Assembly (NCBI GenBank): GCA_018894775.1 | Contig: JAHIPG010000094.1 | Coordinates: forward strand, 1-9,761 | DNA: 9,761 nt | From: Nanobdellota archaeon | GTDB taxonomy: Archaea; Nanobdellota; Nanobdellia; SCGC-AAA011-G17; VGLX01 | Direction of reading: 5' to 3' | Shown here: positions 8,208-9,761 of the stretch, piece after piece | Layout: every line of letters begins with the position of its first letter | How positions within the stretch are numbered: the stretch's first letter is position 1 | The notes under the pieces: model-generated | What the model saw: only the letters and a program-made list of their open reading frames with translations | Databases searched by the model: none | What the model was told of the DNA's origin: nothing | Translations under genes and position numbers: made by a program

Positions 8208-8216
8208 TTAATTACT

Positions 8217-8221
8217 AAGGA
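8217..8221 (+). promoter_or_regulatory. Possible ribosome-binding site of the radical SAM gene
   Basis: AAGGA precedes the ATG at 8227 by five bases. It would be functional only if transcription begins before 8217, as the CTTATACAT box would allow. It supports ATG 8227 as the start. Confidence 0.4.
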
Positions 8222-8226
8222 TTCCT

Positions 8227-9228
8227 ATGGAAGATTTTATCAAATTGCTTGGGAAGGCGAATAAGGTTTACAAGGAGAATTTTGATAATAGTGTAACCTT
8301 TGAGAGAGCTATTTTCTTTAGCTGGTATTGTGAGCTAGGTGATTGTAAGTATTGTTACATGAGTACACAGCATAAAAGGATTAAGGATCCTGAGAAGGCT
8401 AGAAGGTCAACAGCCTCTCTTATTGCTGAAGCTGTAGTTTGTAAAGAGATGAAATGGAAGATAAGTTTTCTTGCTGGTGGTTATCGTGCTTACGAGCTTA
8501 AAGGATTTCATGAATTAGCTAAAAGGATAAGTGATGCTTATGGCGACAAGCTTTGGTTGAATATTGGCGCTCTATCAAAAGATGAATTGGAAGAGTTCAA
8601 AGATGTTTCAAAAGGTGTCTGTGCAGCTATTGAAGTTATCAATCCTGAGTTGAGGAAGAAAATTTGTCCTAGCAAACCTATTGATGAGATGGTTGATATG
8701 TTTGATTATGCTGAAAATTTGAAATATGAAAAAGCTATTACTATCATATTAGGTTTAGGCGAAAGTATTGAAGATTTTGAATTGCTAAAGAAGTTTATCA
8801 AAAAGAATAAGATAAGCAAAGTTAGTTTTTACTCATTAAACCCCCACAAGGGAACTGTGTATGAAGATAAACCAAGCCCAAGCAGCATTTACCAAGCAAC
8901 ATGGATTGCAAAAACAAGAGTAGCCTTCCCAAAAATTAAAATTCTTGCTGGAATGTGGAGCTACCGTGTTAACGCATTAGGGTTACAATTATTAGCTGGA
9001 GCAAATTCTTTTAGTAAATTCCCTGCAATTAAATTATTCAATTCTAAAGAAAGTAAAAACATTGAAGAAGAAGTTAAATCTGCTGGAAGGGTTCTGAAAA
9101 GTAAGCTTACTGGAAAAGTTGAAGTTGATATTAACAAAAATGTCAAAGATTTAGATTTACCAAAAGATTTGAAAAAACAAGTTAAAAACAAACTAGAATC
9201 TTACATAAAAAAGATGAATTCTGATTAA
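8227..9228 (+). CDS. Radical SAM enzyme of the BioB/HydE/PylB/HmdB type with CX4CX2C cluster motif
   Basis: The 333-residue protein looks like a cytoplasmic radical SAM enzyme, which would bind a [4Fe-4S] cluster and cleave S-adenosylmethionine to start radical chemistry. The cluster cysteines are C35, C40 and C43 in WYCELGDCKYCYMS, with an aromatic residue before the third cysteine as usual. The first gap has four residues where the canonical motif has three. Later landmarks fit a radical SAM barrel: LAGGY (82-86, at the SAM-binding GGE position), an Asn-Ile-Gly strand end (112-114), and ILGLGES followed by IEDF (174-184). LNPHKGT (204-210), TRVAFPKIKI (230-239) and LLAGANS (255-261) resemble the LNPxxGT segment and C-terminal BATS-like domain of biotin synthase relatives. 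No second cluster motif is evident. The C-terminus (about 280-333) is a Lys-rich helical tail. The substrate cannot be inferred and the neighbours give no pathway. Its stop codon overlaps that of the convergent regulator gene. Confidence 0.88.
   Translation: MEDFIKLLGKANKVYKENFDNSVTFERAIFFSWYCELGDCKYCYMSTQHKRIKDPEKARRSTASLIAEAVVCKEMKWKISFLAGGYRAYELKGFHELAKRISDAYGDKLWLNIGALSKDELEEFKDVSKGVCAAIEVINPELRKKICPSKPIDEMVDMFDYAENLKYEKAITIILGLGESIEDFELLKKFIKKNKISKVSFYSLNPHKGTVYEDKPSPSSIYQATWIAKTRVAFPKIKILAGMWSYRVNALGLQLLAGANSFSKFPAIKLFNSKESKNIEEEVKSAGRVLKSKLTGKVEVDINKNVKDLDLPKDLKKQVKNKLESYIKKMNSD
9207..9212 (-). terminator. Possible U-run terminator of the Lrp-type gene
   Basis: On the minus strand, six consecutive T occur 13-18 bases after the regulator's stop codon, inside the 3' end of the convergent radical SAM gene. 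A short U-run without a hairpin is enough for archaeal termination. The same bases encode lysines of the radical SAM tail, so the match may be accidental. Confidence 0.3.
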
Positions 9229-9761
9229 ATTTTACGGGGTGTTTTAACTTTAGAAATAAGAGAAGTTTCTTCTATAATTATTTTCTTATTTTCTGTTCTT
9301 ATATTTTTAGTGATATCGATAAACTCATTGATATCTTTAGCGGTTATTGAAATTATATAATCCCATTTGCCCTGACAAAATTTTATCCAATGAACTCTTG
9401 GATTTGACTTTATATAATCTTCAAAAATATTTTTCTCGCTAATCTTAATTTTAATAAACATATTATGAAACTCTAAACCTAACTTCCTATAATCAGGGTC
9501 TATTGAGAATCTTATCAACCCATTAAATACCAAATATTTAATTATTCTTTTAAGTTTAAGATAATTAAACTTAGTTTTTCTTGAAAGTTCGAGATATGAT
9601 ATATTTGTATGATTCATTAAAATATTTAAAATGAGTTCTTGATCCTTGGACAATTCTACTAAAACAGGTTCCATAGGTTTGTAATATTGTAATAATTTAT
9701 AATCATGACAGAAAGATTTGTATCCTAATGTATCTTCATAATAATGTGTCAAAACATCAAA
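9225..9761 (-). CDS. Lrp/AsnC-family transcription regulator, C-terminal half (5' end outside window)
   Basis: The frame is open to the right edge, with residues FDV before a TTG at 9752, so the gene is partial and the TTG is probably internal. Counting from that TTG, residues 36-81 form a winged helix-turn-helix (SKDQELILNIL, then SYLELSRKT, then a recognition helix and GLIRFSID wing). Residues 92-166 form an Lrp-type ligand-binding (RAM) domain with hydrophobic strand FHNMFIKIKI, the SNPRVHWIKF segment and GKWDYIISITAKD. Family members bind DNA as dimers or octamers and often respond to amino acids. The leading segment (VLTHYYEDTLGYKS) before the HTH resembles the end of a first RAM domain plus linker, as in tandem archaeal Lrp proteins where two HTH-RAM units are fused. 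Its target is unknown. It converges with the radical SAM gene and shares a TTAA with that gene's stop. Codon use is strongly AT-biased. Confidence 0.85.
   Translation of the reverse strand, partial: FDVLTHYYEDTLGYKSFCHDYKLLQYYKPMEPVLVELSKDQELILNILMNHTNISYLELSRKTKFNYLKLKRIIKYLVFNGLIRFSIDPDYRKLGLEFHNMFIKIKISEKNIFEDYIKSNPRVHWIKFCQGKWDYIISITAKDINEFIDITKNIRTENKKIIIEETSLISKVKTPRKI

Noticed and set aside
8961..9191. Minus-strand frame of 76 codons inside the radical SAM gene
   Set aside because: It overlaps the BATS-like and Lys-rich parts of a well-supported gene on the other strand, and its Phe/Leu/Ser composition is what an antisense reading of Lys-rich codons gives.
1..9761. tRNA, rRNA, CRISPR array, riboswitch or insertion sequence
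   Set aside because: Intergenic space totals under 200 bases and holds no cloverleaf, repeat-spacer pattern, terminal inverted repeats or transposase-like product.

Overview
The window looks like chromosomal DNA of an AT-rich archaeon, most likely a small-genome DPANN lineage such as Woesearchaeota or Pacearchaeota. This is inference from four things. TATA-like boxes lie about 25 bases before start codons, as in leaderless archaeal genes. Genes inside an operon carry short GGTG or AAGGA ribosome-binding sites. One exported protein begins with an archaeal pilin-type (class III) signal, KKRG|QATAF. The regulator at the right edge resembles the tandem Lrp/AsnC proteins common in archaea. No database search was possible.

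Layout from left to right. A small unrecognised acidic protein (51-503, +) has its own promoter at the left edge. It converges with a three-gene minus-strand operon that fills 542-8130. Read in the direction of transcription, the operon encodes a 661-residue protein with a pilin-type signal and a large ectodomain, a 1582-residue secreted and cysteine-rich giant protein, and a 286-residue protein with six membrane segments. The first two genes overlap by 8 bases and the next pair is separated by 1 base, so the three products are probably made together. A 96-base divergent region (8131-8226) follows. To its right is a plus-strand radical SAM enzyme of the BioB/HydE/PylB/HmdB type (8227-9228). 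The window ends in the C-terminal half of an Lrp/AsnC-type regulator (9225-9761, -) whose 5' end lies outside the window.

The main unit of interest is the operon. All three products are membrane-bound or exported, and none carries an enzymatic signature that I recognise. The simplest reading is a cell-envelope assembly: an anchored ectodomain protein, a very large disulfide-rich partner and a multi-pass membrane component. Its function is unknown. The radical SAM gene is also notable because its cluster-binding cysteines are spaced CX4CX2C instead of the canonical CX3CX2C. I see no tRNA, rRNA, CRISPR array, insertion sequence or long repeat, and no gene-free stretch over 300 bases.
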